Positions 9,742-19,640 of a stretch of DNA of 35,799 nt are shown here, one piece after another. This DNA is from Bimuria novae-zelandiae CBS 107.79 (Eukaryota; Ascomycota; Dothideomycetes; Pleosporales; Didymosphaeriaceae). The stretch is from contig ML976725.1 in assembly GCA_010015655.1 (NCBI GenBank), forward strand, positions 37,785-73,583, in the 5' to 3' direction. Below the pieces are notes generated by a model, which was not told the origin of the DNA, searched no databases, and saw nothing but the letters and a program-made list of their open reading frames with translations. The position numbers were made by a program, and so were the translations under genes. The number at the start of each line of letters is the position of its first letter. The stretch's first letter is position 1.

Positions 9742-9873
9742 ATGTCCCAGCAAGAGATGGAGGAGCGAAGGCAGCGAATTAAACTAGAAATGCTTGAAAC
9801 TCAGCTCAAAGCGCAGCAGCAGGCTATTAAGGAAAAGGAACTAAATCTACTAAAAAGACAGCGGCAGTTATAG
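9742..9873 (+). CDS. Short coiled-coil peptide frame (43 aa)
   Basis: An ATG-to-TAG frame of 43 codons in undamaged sequence. The peptide is almost wholly Glu/Gln/Lys/Arg/Leu (MEERRQRIKLEMLETQLKA, then KEKELNLLKRQRQL) with hydrophobic residues at heptad-like spacing, so one charged amphipathic helix is likely. No family is recognisable. It lies between the pogo-type end and the gypsy E LTR, and could be the last exon of a larger protein, part of a transposon, or a chance frame. The stop TAG lies where damaged TA-rich sequence begins and may be a RIP product of CAG, in which case the frame once ran on. Confidence 0.3.
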   Translation: MSQQEMEERRQRIKLEMLETQLKAQQQAIKEKELNLLKRQRQL

Positions 9874-10009
9874 CTTAATAACTAATATAGTTAGAACATG
9901 TAATTTTTTATTAGTTAAGCTTAGCTAACCTATTACTTAGTTACTAGGCTAAGCTAACTGCTTGGCACAAGGGCGCTTGGACCCCACCAGTCGGCTTGGC
10001 TTTTTGACC

Positions 10010-10382
10010 AGTCGGCCGACCTTAGGCTCGATTCCTGACTTAGCCACGGATCACGTGACCAAGTCACGCGTCCCAGAAATATCGAGCGTCCCAGGAGTAT
10101 CTTGACACATGGGACTTTGGGATTCTCGGGACACCTGGGATTTGTGGAACTAGTCATGTATATAGGAACGCGAGGATAGTCTTTTATTATTATATTTAAC
10201 CTATTTATTAATTTATTATTTAGATCTAAATAAGCAATCTAATTATACTATACACACCTTTAATACTAACGCCCTAGTAATAAGCGTAAGCTATTATTAT
10301 AAATCTTTTTTATCCTACTAGTACTCTTGCCTAAGAACTAACCTTAGTCCTTAGGAACTAGCTACCCCTAGGGATTTTAATA
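10010..10382 (+). repeat. 5' LTR of gypsy E (5' end not recognisable)
   Basis: It aligns with 34350-34729 from about the shared CGAC through the ending GGGATTTTAATA, which corresponds to GGGATCTTAACA on the right. The equivalent of the right LTR's first ~55 bp should lie at about 9955-10010, but that sequence is GC-rich and does not align. Differences elsewhere are mainly transitions, plus a few short indels. Confidence 0.8.
10052..10166 (+). promoter_or_regulatory. Likely LTR promoter: CACGTG box and TATA element (gypsy E)
   Basis: CACGTG at 10052-10057 sits in a block that stayed GC-rich in both LTR copies (right copy at 34390-34395). A TATA-like GTATATAGG follows about 100 bp downstream at 10158-10166, and the same arrangement occurs near 34493. 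CACGTG is the usual core bound by basic helix-loop-helix factors. Function is inferred, not shown. Confidence 0.4.
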
Positions 10383-10419
10383 TCTTAAATACCCTTAATA
10401 TAAGTACCACTAGGACCCC

Positions 10420-11228
10420 TACCTCTTTTATAGCTTTAGATAACTACGTTACCCCTATAAGGGATAGTAAGAACAAGGCATATAAACCTAATTTATATAA
10501 TAATAATTATACCCTCTTTAATACCTAGCTCTTATAGCTAGACCTCTACTTCTTTAACTAGAACTAGGACCTTAAAGATAAGAAAAAGGTTATTTTTATT
10601 ATAACTTATATACGAGGGGACGCTAAAGAATAGATTTATCTTTACCTAATTAAGTACTTAGATATAAATTATAATAATAAGAATAAAGACTATATTAATA
10701 AGCGCGCTAATATAGTTAACATTATTAAGGACTATAATAACTTTAAAATATACCTTTAATAGATATTTAAGATTACTAATAAAATAGCTATTACTAAATG
10801 CGCGATTTAAATAATTTACTAATACTAATTTATAGCTTAATACGTAACTAAGTTCCGCAAGTACGTCGTGTAACTTAACTAAAAGGATAAATTTTTTAAA
10901 ATAATATATAAATTAGGCCTTAAACGTAATATGCGCGAAGAACTCTTACGTAGTAGTATAAAAATAAAGACCTTAAAAGAACTATATAAAGAAACTATCT
11001 ATATTAATAAAGAATAGTTTGCCTTATAAGAAGAGTTCTGTAAAAACCTAAGGAACGCTAGCTTTAAATAATAAGCACCTATAGTCTATAAGACGCTACT
11101 AAAAGCACCTTAATACTAGTAATATAACTATTATAGCCCTTAACCTATAGAAGATGTCTAGTTTAACAACCTAAAAAAGGGAATAGGAAAGGTTACAGGC
11201 TTTTAAAAGCCTAACTAACGTATCTTAG
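10420..11228 (+). pseudogene. gag: Gypsy E Gag remnant, 5' part
   Basis: A plus frame through TAA/TAG codons resembles a retrotransposon Gag core: LYFFN, DLKDKKKVIFIITYIRGDA (about 10545-10625), a long helical middle, and YVTKFRKYV with EELLR further on (about 10835-10960). The frame is cut at 11228 by insertion of element B and resumes at 29184 with the zinc knuckle. Gag would form the particle core. Ends are approximate. Confidence 0.7.
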
Positions 11229-11653
11229 TGTTATGAGGCTCTCACACCTTGTTCCGATCCGGGTTAGGGCGGTAAGGTATCGTAGTGCTTTACAGGTTAT
11301 TTAGTAATACGAATTAATGCGACACTTAGCGCGTGGCTAGATAATTTAATCTTATAAAGAATAAGATAACTTTTAGTCTATATAGGAGAACGTACTTACA
11401 TAGAAGATATATAAGTTAACTATAAGGAGCGTATAAAGGAAACCTATCCTATATATATACTTACTTACTTAGTTACTTAGTACTACTAATTAACTAAGTA
11501 GTCACGTGCCTTGCTTAGTTGCTTAGTACTACTAATTAACTAAGTAGTTATATAACCTTAGGGTTAGCTCCTTAGCGTACTAGTAATCTATCCCTTAGCT
11601 ATCTTTTCCTTATAAGCGTCTATCCTTTATTATCTTACTTTTAGTTTATAATA
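11229..11653 (-). repeat. Left (3') LTR of gypsy B (425 bp)
   Basis: Starts TGTTATGAGG in plus reading and ends TTTATAATA, the RIP-altered form of TTCGTAACA. It is preceded by CTTAG. Its length equals the right LTR after the D insertion and one ACTAC copy are removed (195+235-5). It carries two 46-bp repeat units like the right LTR, but the second CACGTG reads TATATA (11549-11554). Confidence 0.9.
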
Positions 11654-12159
11654 TTATCCCTCCCTTTCTAGTCTTCGTCCGCGAAGAATTATGCCTACTA
11701 ACTAGATAACTAGTACTTATTATTATTATAAACTTGTATTTACTATTAAGGCATACAGAAGCGTTATAGTATTAAAATATTCTAGCTATTAAACCTACTC
11801 GCGGGTCTATAAAGTGTTAATTTGTTTAGAGAAGTATAGTAAGTGCCTAAAGAGGGGCGCGAAGTGTAACGTAATTATTACTTATAATAAATTTTTTTAT
11901 TTAATTACTAAAAAGCAAAAATTAAATGCGTAAATTCTAAAGGCGCGAAAAAAGTAAGATATAGTATTTAAAATAATACGTATAGCGCGTATAAAAGAAA
12001 AGCGTCTAGCTAAATAATTAGCGTTAAACGTAGAGCGTGCTAAGGAGGCGATTATTATTAAAAGCGCTACTTTAGAGAAATTAGAGGGGGATCCGCCTTA
12101 GCCTTCCTAGCTAAATAGCCTGGCTAAGTTTATCCTGACTATTTGGTCTGCCATGGAAG

Positions 12160-15100
12160 AGCTCCCTCTTAACTTCTGGGATAACCTGCCGTCCTTAACG
12201 TCCTAAATCCTTTTAGGGCGCGGAGCGTTGGGGTGTTCCCTATAGAACTCTTTTAGGGCCTTTTTATAGTTAGTAAGGTTTCCCGCTAGTTCCTATATGT
12301 CGTGGCTTTCTAGCCATCCTTCCTATTTTACCAGGTACTTATACTAACGTTTAAATTTCTATATATTCTAAATTACTTTAACTTTGTACTTTTTATCTTT
12401 AAGTTTTAAATGCAATTTTAGTTCGGCGTCTAGTAGTGCTAGTTCTAATAAGGACTTATAGAAAACTAGGTGTATACATGTATCTATAAGTAATTATAGT
12501 TTAAAATTTACTAGTCCTCTAACCTTTTAAACCTTAAATAATCCTTTTTAAAGGTTATCTAGTTTTTTACTTAGTCTTATAGTCTTAAAGTTTTTTTTAT
12601 AAGAGGAGGACTCTATCCTCTTCCTTAAAGGTTAGTTCCTTAATCCTTTTCTTATTTGCCTACGTTACTATTTACTTATTACGACGCGCGATATTTTTTT
12701 ATAGCGTTTTATATAATTCCTATATAAGTCTTGCCTTATTAGCTGCGTCTTTTGTAACGCTTTTGATGTCTAACAGGTCCTAGTAAGTTGTTAGCTCACA
12801 CCCGTGATTAGTGTAGTACGGCGAGTACCTTGTAGTTCCCAATCTTGCGCTATTATATGCTAGCTAGGCTATTAGTAATAGCTTAACCTAATTATTTTAA
12901 AGCTTATTTATATACATCTAGAGGTACTATTCTAGCATTTAGTTTGTTCGTTTAGTTTAGCTATTTGTCTTAGGGTGGAAGCTCGTCGTAAGCTTATATT
13001 TAATCTTTAATTTAGCCATAAACGTGGTCTAATACAATAATATAAATATTCTAGCCTTGTCTATAATAAACTTATTAGGTTATTTAACCTGCGATATTAG
13101 TTCTTATTTTACTACGTAGGCTAATTCTTCTACTAATATAGCTTCCCTAATTAGCATAAACCTTAACTCCTTAGTAAGTTAATAGATTATAGCTAAAATT
13201 AAGTTATAAGGATCCTTATTCCCTAGTGCCAGTAATGCTAGTAGCTTTATAATAAAGTCTATAGTTACGCTTAACTATAGCCTTAGGGGTGACTATAGTA
13301 GCTATAAGAGGCTATAGGGCTTATGTCTCTTAGGCTTATTTTTATAACAGGCCAAATAGTTGCCTAGTACTTTTTATACTACCTAGCGTAGCCTAGGGAT
13401 AGCATATTTATTCGTAATCTAACGTGTTATTTTAGTAATTCCTAGGTATTCCTAGTCCTTGTCCTCGTATAGCTTTTTAATTAGCAACGGAGCTATCTAC
13501 TTACTAATTTAAATATAGTTTTAGTAGTTTTATGCCACTATTCCTGTAGCTTAGTAAAGATTATATACTTAATAATCTTTATCTATAAGCCTATTATAAT
13601 TCTGTATCCTATTTATAACTAGTCTATAATAGGTAAAGTTTACGCGTCGTACCTTTAGTGCTAGCGCAAGCTATGTCTTATTATAGCGAAAGGTTCTATC
13701 CTTCGCATAGGTTAAGATTACGACATAGTTACTACTATTATCTTCTTCTATAAGGTCTAATTATTTACTTAGTGCGTCTACTATAGCATTTGCATTTCCT
13801 AGTAGATACGTAATATAGAAGTTAAACTTTGCTATCTATTTAAACTATTTAGCCTATTACTAATTAAGCTTCTTAGTTATTATAAAATATATTAAATTAA
13901 GGTAATTAAAAAATACCTTTATCTAGTGCTTAGCTCTCTTAAGCTATGCTTCTTATTACTTAAAATAGTTAATAATTACTAGTAGTTCTTTATTATAGAT
14001 CTTATAGTTAAGCTTTACTCCTAAAAGCTTTCTTGCGTAATAGAAGACTAGTCTTTATTTCTTATTATTATATTCTTATAGTAGTACAGCCCCTAGCGCA
14101 GAATCTAATGCATTTATGTAGATGTAATATTGCTGCTCTAGGTTGTATATCTATAGTAAGGGTGCCGTTAGGAATAGGGGCTTTAGCTATTTAAAGGCTT
14201 TCTTCTCTACTTCTTATAGAGGTTGTTATTTTCCTATCTTCGTGAGTTTTATTAGTAGAGCGGTGACCTTAGAGTAGTTCCTAATAAATTTATAATAGAA
14301 GTTAGTAAAGCCTAAGATGAATTAGATATCCTTTACTAATTTTAGTAATAATTATTCTTTTATTATCGCGATCTTCTTTAGATCTATCTTAACACCTTCC
14401 CGGAATATTATAAATCCTAGATATTCTGTTTCCGTGACGTAGAATTTATATTTCTTAGGGTGTAAGAGTAATTTATGCTCTTATAACTTTTACAACACCT
14501 TGCAAACGTGTTTTTTATATTCTTCTAGGGTTCCGCTTAAGTATATTAATATGTTATTAAGGTATGCCGTATAGAATACGTCTAAGTATTTATATAGTAC
14601 CTAATTTATAAGTTCCTAGAAGGTTGCTGGTGCGTTAGTTAGCCCTATTAGTATAACTATATACTTAAAGAGGCTATATCGCGTGTAAAAGGCTATTTTC
14701 CACTTATAACCCTTTACTATTTAAATCCTATAGAATCTATCCTAGATATTAAATTTTGTAAACTACTTAGCTCTTCGGAGTCGATCCATAAGCTCCGTTA
14801 TTAGGGGTAATAGATAGTAGTTTTTAACTGTAATAGCATTTAGCTATTTATAATCTATATAAAGTCGTAGTCTGCCGTCCTTTTTGCGAATAAAGAGTAT
14901 AAGGAAGGCTATAGGGCTCTAACTAGGTCTTTACTTCCTTAAGCGTAGATTCTTCTATATTAGCTCTTTTAACTTTTTTTCTTATTTATAGGTAAGGGGC
15001 CTTAGGCGCTTTAGCTATAGCTTAGCTCCTTTTACTAGTAATATCTTATAATCCTACTTCTTATATTTAGGCAGGACGGTCTTGTTATACTCCTTAAACA

Positions 15101-16690
15101 GGTCTATAAACTCCTTGTATTCTTCTAGTAGACCTAGGTTATTAGGGACTATCTTAGCCTTTTAGACTTATATATAGTGCACCTATCCTAGGTATTATTT
15201 TAAAATCCTATTTATTTTGCATACTAATATTTCTTATATTTTAGATAATTAATTCTCCTTCTTTGCCTAAGGTTCTTAGAGAGTTTCCCTTCCGCTAGGG
15301 CTCACCTAAGCTATCGCTAGTAGATTCTAGGGGAGGATTGTGTGTTTAATCTAGTCTATTTATAGATTATGCTATTCTAGCTATTTATATCTAATAATAG
15401 CTTTAAGGTCTCCTATCTTTGCAATAGTAAAGGCGTGTTAGCTCTTTAGGCCTTCTATATTAACTTATACCAGCGCCGTCTTAAGGCGTAGCTAACTATT
15501 ACTATATCCTTATAATTAGGTCCTATCTATAAGTTCTATTTACAGCGGCGTCCTCTTATTATAATATAGCATAGTATATTTTTTAACTACTTATAAGGTA
15601 ATTAGACACGCGTTTGCCCCTAGGTTAATAAGTGCTATAATACGATGTCCGTATACTATAATATCCTTAATTAAGCGTTTCTTAACTTAGTAAGTATTAA
15701 CTTAATAAGCTATAATAATTATACTATTACTAGTATAGCTTATTACCTAGTAATAATCTAGTTTTTTAGGTCCTTAGAGTCTTTAGACTTATTTTAGCCC
15801 TCCTATAAGACTTCTGCCTCTTAAATCTATTTTTTAAGCTAGGCTAGTTTTAATACTTCTTTAACTTAATACTATTTATATTACTATTAGTATAGCGTAT
15901 AGGTCTCTTTAATTCTATTAGATTTATATACTCCTTAATTCTTATGTTACAGGTAATTTAGAGTAAGGTATTTATTTAGGGCTAATACACTATACCCTAA
16001 GTAGCTATTAAAGGAAGCTATTTTCTTTTACAGGCTTAGGTGCGCGAAGCACTATAGGTTATATTAGTCTTAGCTAATTATTAAGTTAGTCTATATCCTT
16101 TCCTAACTACGTATTCCTTATTATTATGCTAGTATCGCGAAGGTCTAAGCCCTAAGGAAACTAGCCTACTTTAAACTTCTATTATCTATATATCTCGCAG
16201 GTACTATTAAAATATTTATACTACTTATTCTACTTATAGTGCTTAGTCTAATAAAGTAGAAAGTATTTATAGTAATTATTAGGTACGCTATACTAACTTT
16301 TTTTAAGCTTATAGTACTTTAAGCTTTCTAGAAAGTAAGAAGCTTTAACTTAGGTCTTAAAGTGCTATTAGTATCCTTTTCGTGTGCACTGCCACCATTT
16401 GGCACGCTTGTGCTATTCTTATATCGTGACTTAGCGTAGGTAATGCTTTGGAGGCCCTTGTAACTTCTCTGCGAGCTAGTAGGCATCCCATGCGTGCGGT
16501 CCCTAGACGATTACCTTCGCCTTATAGTGAGACGAGTGGTGTAGCGTGCTATTATACATCTAGCAGGTGTTATCTGCTAGTTGTTAGAAGATCTAGTATT
16601 CGTAGAGGGTTTTCCGTTCCTCCCCCTACTCTTTTACTAGTTCTAGGATTTCTTGCGTGAGATCCACCTCGTCGGTTTCCGCTGGCGTGA
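12160..16690 (-). pseudogene. pol: Gypsy B Pol remnant with chromodomain
   Basis: Read on the minus strand. The protease active site is near 15618-15640, where A-L-I-N-L-G-A-N replaces the usual D-S-G. The reverse transcriptase (about 14930-14300) is very recognisable, with KDGRLRLYIDYK, a LTNAPATF block and the catalytic YLDD changed to YLNN (14553-14564). RNase H is at about 14230-13760 (ALDSALGAVLL, then ANAIVDALSK). Integrase fills roughly 13640-12660. A chromodomain-like tail (YLVK-EGWLESHDI, about 12340-12260) would target integration to modified histones. A GC-richer patch at 16390-16690 gives an unrelated 70-codon plus-strand frame that is not a gene; on the minus strand it belongs to the Gag-protease linker. 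Boundaries are approximate. Confidence 0.85.
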
Positions 16691-16699
16691 GAGTGACTA

Positions 16700-17715
16700 T
16701 AGCTACTTGTAAGAGGTTAGTTGTATTAACTTTAGTTTCCTAGCCTTCGTAGTTTTTAGCGAAGTAGTCTTATTTACCGTATTAAAAGTAAGTCTTGTCC
16801 TTAAACCTTCGTTCTCGCTCTTCTTGCAAGACACTATTCTTGCCCTAGTAGCCTTTCTTTAGTTTATATAGCTATTTTCCTTTGCTATTTTTCTTTTTAT
16901 ACTATTAGGCTTTATTAGTTATAATAACATCTCTATCTTTGTCCTAGACAGGTTAACTAGTTGTTCCCTTTTTAGTAAATATATAACTACTATATTTTTT
17001 CTTTAGTTCTTACTTATAGAGATAATTATCTACTTATATAGCGTTAGTTATAAGTTCCTCTAGGTTGTCTACTTTTTATTAGTGTATTAGTTTGTCTTTA
17101 ATAGTTTCTTTTAGCCTATTATAGTAGGCGATTATAAGCGGGGCTTCTCCTTAATTATTAAGTTCTACTATAATCTACTTAAATTTTAACGTATAAAGAA
17201 CTGCTAATCTTTCCTATTATAGGCGTTATAGTTATATTTTAGCCTAGTATTCTTTGTTAATCGTGCTAAATATTCTTTTTATAGCCTTATAAAAGGCTTC
17301 CTAGTCCTTAAAGGCTTCTTTTATAGCGTTTAACTTATAGTCCTTAAGTTACTTATTCTCGAGATAGTTATTAATTATTAGTTAGGTTTATTAAGCTACC
17401 TTATCCTGCATATTTATATAGGCAACTAAAATCTTATCTTATTCTATATTAAACCTTCTTAGGTTATAGCGGATAAATAGTTCTATTTATATTAAGAATA
17501 TTCCTAGGTAACCCTTTCTAGTATAGGGTTTAGGTGTTAAGACTTTTAATTAATGCTTTGTATCCTCCTATCTCTCTGCTTTTATAGCTATTTTATTAAT
17601 AATTTCTTAGAGTTACGTAATTTGTTTAGCTTGCTCCTCTATAACCTTTTTTATAGATTTTTCTAGGGTTAGTACTCTAGCTGGTGCATTTATAGGTCCC
17701 GCTATATTATACTAT
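16700..17715 (-). pseudogene. gag: Gypsy B Gag remnant; zinc knuckle with all ligands lost
   Basis: The minus frame begins near 17705, about 25 bases inside the right LTR, and resembles a Gag N-terminus with a charged helix (VIEEQAK, then QITQL). The capsid-like core lies around 17530-17090 (FIRYNLRRFNIEQDKILVAYI with stops at ancestral Gln). The zinc knuckle lies at 16749-16790 and keeps the exact C-x2-C-x4-H-x4-C spacing, but every ligand codon is TAC (Tyr): 16788-16790, 16779-16781, 16764-16766 and 16749-16751. A codon start is inferred, since ATG may have become ATA. Confidence 0.7.
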
Positions 17716-17728
17716 AAGGTAGTTAAAG

Positions 17729-17923
17729 TGTTATAAGGCTCTTACACCTTGTTCTAATTTAGGTTAGGGCAGTAAGGTATTATAGTACTTTATAAGTTAT
17801 TTAGTAATATAAATTAATGCGACACTTAGCGCGTGGCTAGACAATCTAATTTTATAAAGAATAAGATAACTATTAGTCTATATAGGAGAACGTACTCGTA
17901 TAGAAGATATATAAGTTAACTAC
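17729..17923 (-). repeat. Right (5') LTR of gypsy B, first part
   Basis: Starts TGTTATAAGG and aligns with the first 195 bp of the left LTR. It is interrupted after ...GTTAACTAC by copia D; the last five bases ACTAC (17919-17923) are the target duplication. Confidence 0.92.
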
Positions 17924-18098
17924 TGTCCGATTACATGGCCCTTTGCATCTGCAAGGAGGCTGGCGCACCTACGCCCGTACATTCCGCCTATGCTAAGGGG
18001 GTGTGTCCGACCACATGGTCCTTTACATATGCAAGGAGGCTAGCGCACTTACGCCCTTGCATTCCGCCCTTGCATTCCGCCCTCGCATTCCGCCCTTG
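17924..18098 (+). repeat. 5' LTR of copia D, first part, with embedded PPT/LTR-start copy
   Basis: Starts TGTCCGATTACATGG. At offset 80 (18004) the LTR start is repeated, preceded by GCTAAGGGGGTG, which is the polypurine tract that normally sits just outside the element's 3' LTR. A tandem run of GCATTCCGCCCTT units (about 18056-18097) follows. CCTTG at 18094-18098 is the target duplication for C. Open frames at 17935-18135 and 18003-18221 are chance frames in this repeat. Confidence 0.9.
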
Positions 18099-18356
18099 TG
18101 TCCGATTACATGGCCCTTTGCACAAGCAAAGGTAGCTGGCGCAACCCTACACAAAGAGACCTTGCCAGCAGTCTGGTTCATCCGCACAATTCCGGGCGGA
18201 ACAAAGGGCAACTCTCCTTAATCAACGGAAATAGATTAGCGTATTAGTGGAAGACATAAGGATATAAGAGCCTTATATTCTTACAGGAATACAGAGAACA
18301 GATAATAATAATTTATACCTTAATTTATCTTATCAGATTACCTCTCTAATCTAATA
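18099..18356 (+). repeat. 5' LTR of copia C (258 bp)
   Basis: Starts TGTCCGATTACATGG and ends TCTAATA, the damaged form of TCTGACA in the right LTR. About ten differences separate it from the right LTR, all transitions (roughly 4%). Confidence 0.92.
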
Positions 18357-18406
18357 ATTAAGAGTCTTACTACCTTAACTAATACTACCTTATTAAGCCA
18401 ATCGCA

Positions 18407-19640
18407 ATGGCCCTATCAACCCTTAAAGATCCTACAGTAATCCTAACTAACTACACGAATTACACACTATGGCTAAGACAGCTTAAAACAAGATGCCAAT
18501 TCCTTAAGGTCTGGAACATTATTGACCCAGCGCTAATAGATAAACCAAAGCAGAAACCCGCCATGCTGATACCGCCGTTAATAGGCAACTACCAGCCAAA
18601 CGCTGTCTACACGAATGCAAACCTAAATAACGCACTAATATTACTATCTTATCTATCGCTAGCAGGCGCGAAAGCATACAAAGACAATAGCAACTACTAC
18701 AAAGGACAGCTCGAGATCTATAAGGTCATGGATCGAGCCTATCAAGAAGAAAAGGCAGACCTTAATAAGGTAGTTACCTTTCTCTAGTTAACAATCTCCG
18801 CGCATCTCTAGAACAACTATTACATTCCTAGAGAAATAAATAAGCAATGGATAAATAACTTTATAATTATAATTAGGGTTAACCATTAAGACGAATACAG
18901 ATAATTAAGAACAAGGTATTAAGAAGCGCTTAAGCTAATAAGAATAGCTAGATTATAGGCTGCATGGCTCTCTAAGTACGATCACGCAGCCACAGAAGCA
19001 GAGACTAATTAGGTTCTAAAACTTTAAAGGCTAGACTTAGTAAAAGAAGACTTTATAAAGGCAGTTATCTATGTCGTACCTATATAGGTAACAACCTTCT
19101 AGTAATATAGAAGCAAGGATGCAGCTGTCTCACAGAAGCATATAATAAAACTCTTCTAAAACTATATAATCCTGCAGCACCTAACTAAGGGCAAATAAAA
19201 GGGCGCTTTTGCTGCTGTAGGGTCATCTCTCGCTAAAGGTGGTGAACCCACCTAGGCCACAGACAGGGACGCCTCTCTTATGGATAAAGTAGCATTATCT
19301 AAAAGTTAGGGAAGTCCTTAGAATTATAAATAATAAAACAATAGTTAACGTACTAGAACTAAGTGGTCGCCTTAGAGCCTTAAGCTAATAGTAGTTAGTG
19401 GTAATTACTACCCTGCTTATAAACTACGCCATAGTCTTTAAGACTGTTTCTATGCCTTTCTAGACAAGCAGCTAGACTGGTTTACACCAAACCCTCTTAT
19501 AGTAAAGCTAGTTAAGCTTAGGCTAGAACATGATACCGACTTCTAAGAGAAGTTAAAAAGAACAAAAAAGGCCAAATTACAGGCACCTAAAATTAAACAA
19601 TTACACACTCCCACTCCACCTCGAATCACTAAGGCTAATG
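18407..19640 (+). pseudogene. gag: Copia C Gag remnant; open N-terminal 126 codons
   Basis: The nucleocapsid precursor. ATG at 18407 lies 50 bp after the LTR and begins a 126-codon stop-free stretch (to 18787) with the copia Gag N-terminal pattern: TNYTNYTLWLRQLKTRCQF (W-x3-L-K block), then helices ending KADLNKVVTFL. A TAG, probably from CAG, ends it. The frame then continues through further TAA/TAG codons. The zinc knuckle near 19408-19443 reads Y-P-A-Y, then H and C, so the first two Cys are now Tyr. The matching start in element D is ATG 23735, supporting this start choice. Confidence 0.8.

Noticed and set aside
7823..9873. HET fragment, transposase and coiled coil as one new system
   Set aside because: Strand, damage state and the junction all indicate unrelated pieces placed together by rearrangement.
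9954..10157. 67-codon minus frame over the E LTR
   Set aside because: LTR sequence conserved with the right LTR at the nucleotide level; no protein features.
16448..16660. 70-codon plus frame in a GC-richer patch
   Set aside because: The minus strand here continues the B polyprotein; the plus frame is antisense to it.
18056..18097. GCATTCCGCCCTT repeats as a CRISPR array
   Set aside because: Units of about 13 bp with no unique spacers, in a eukaryotic LTR; a simple tandem repeat.
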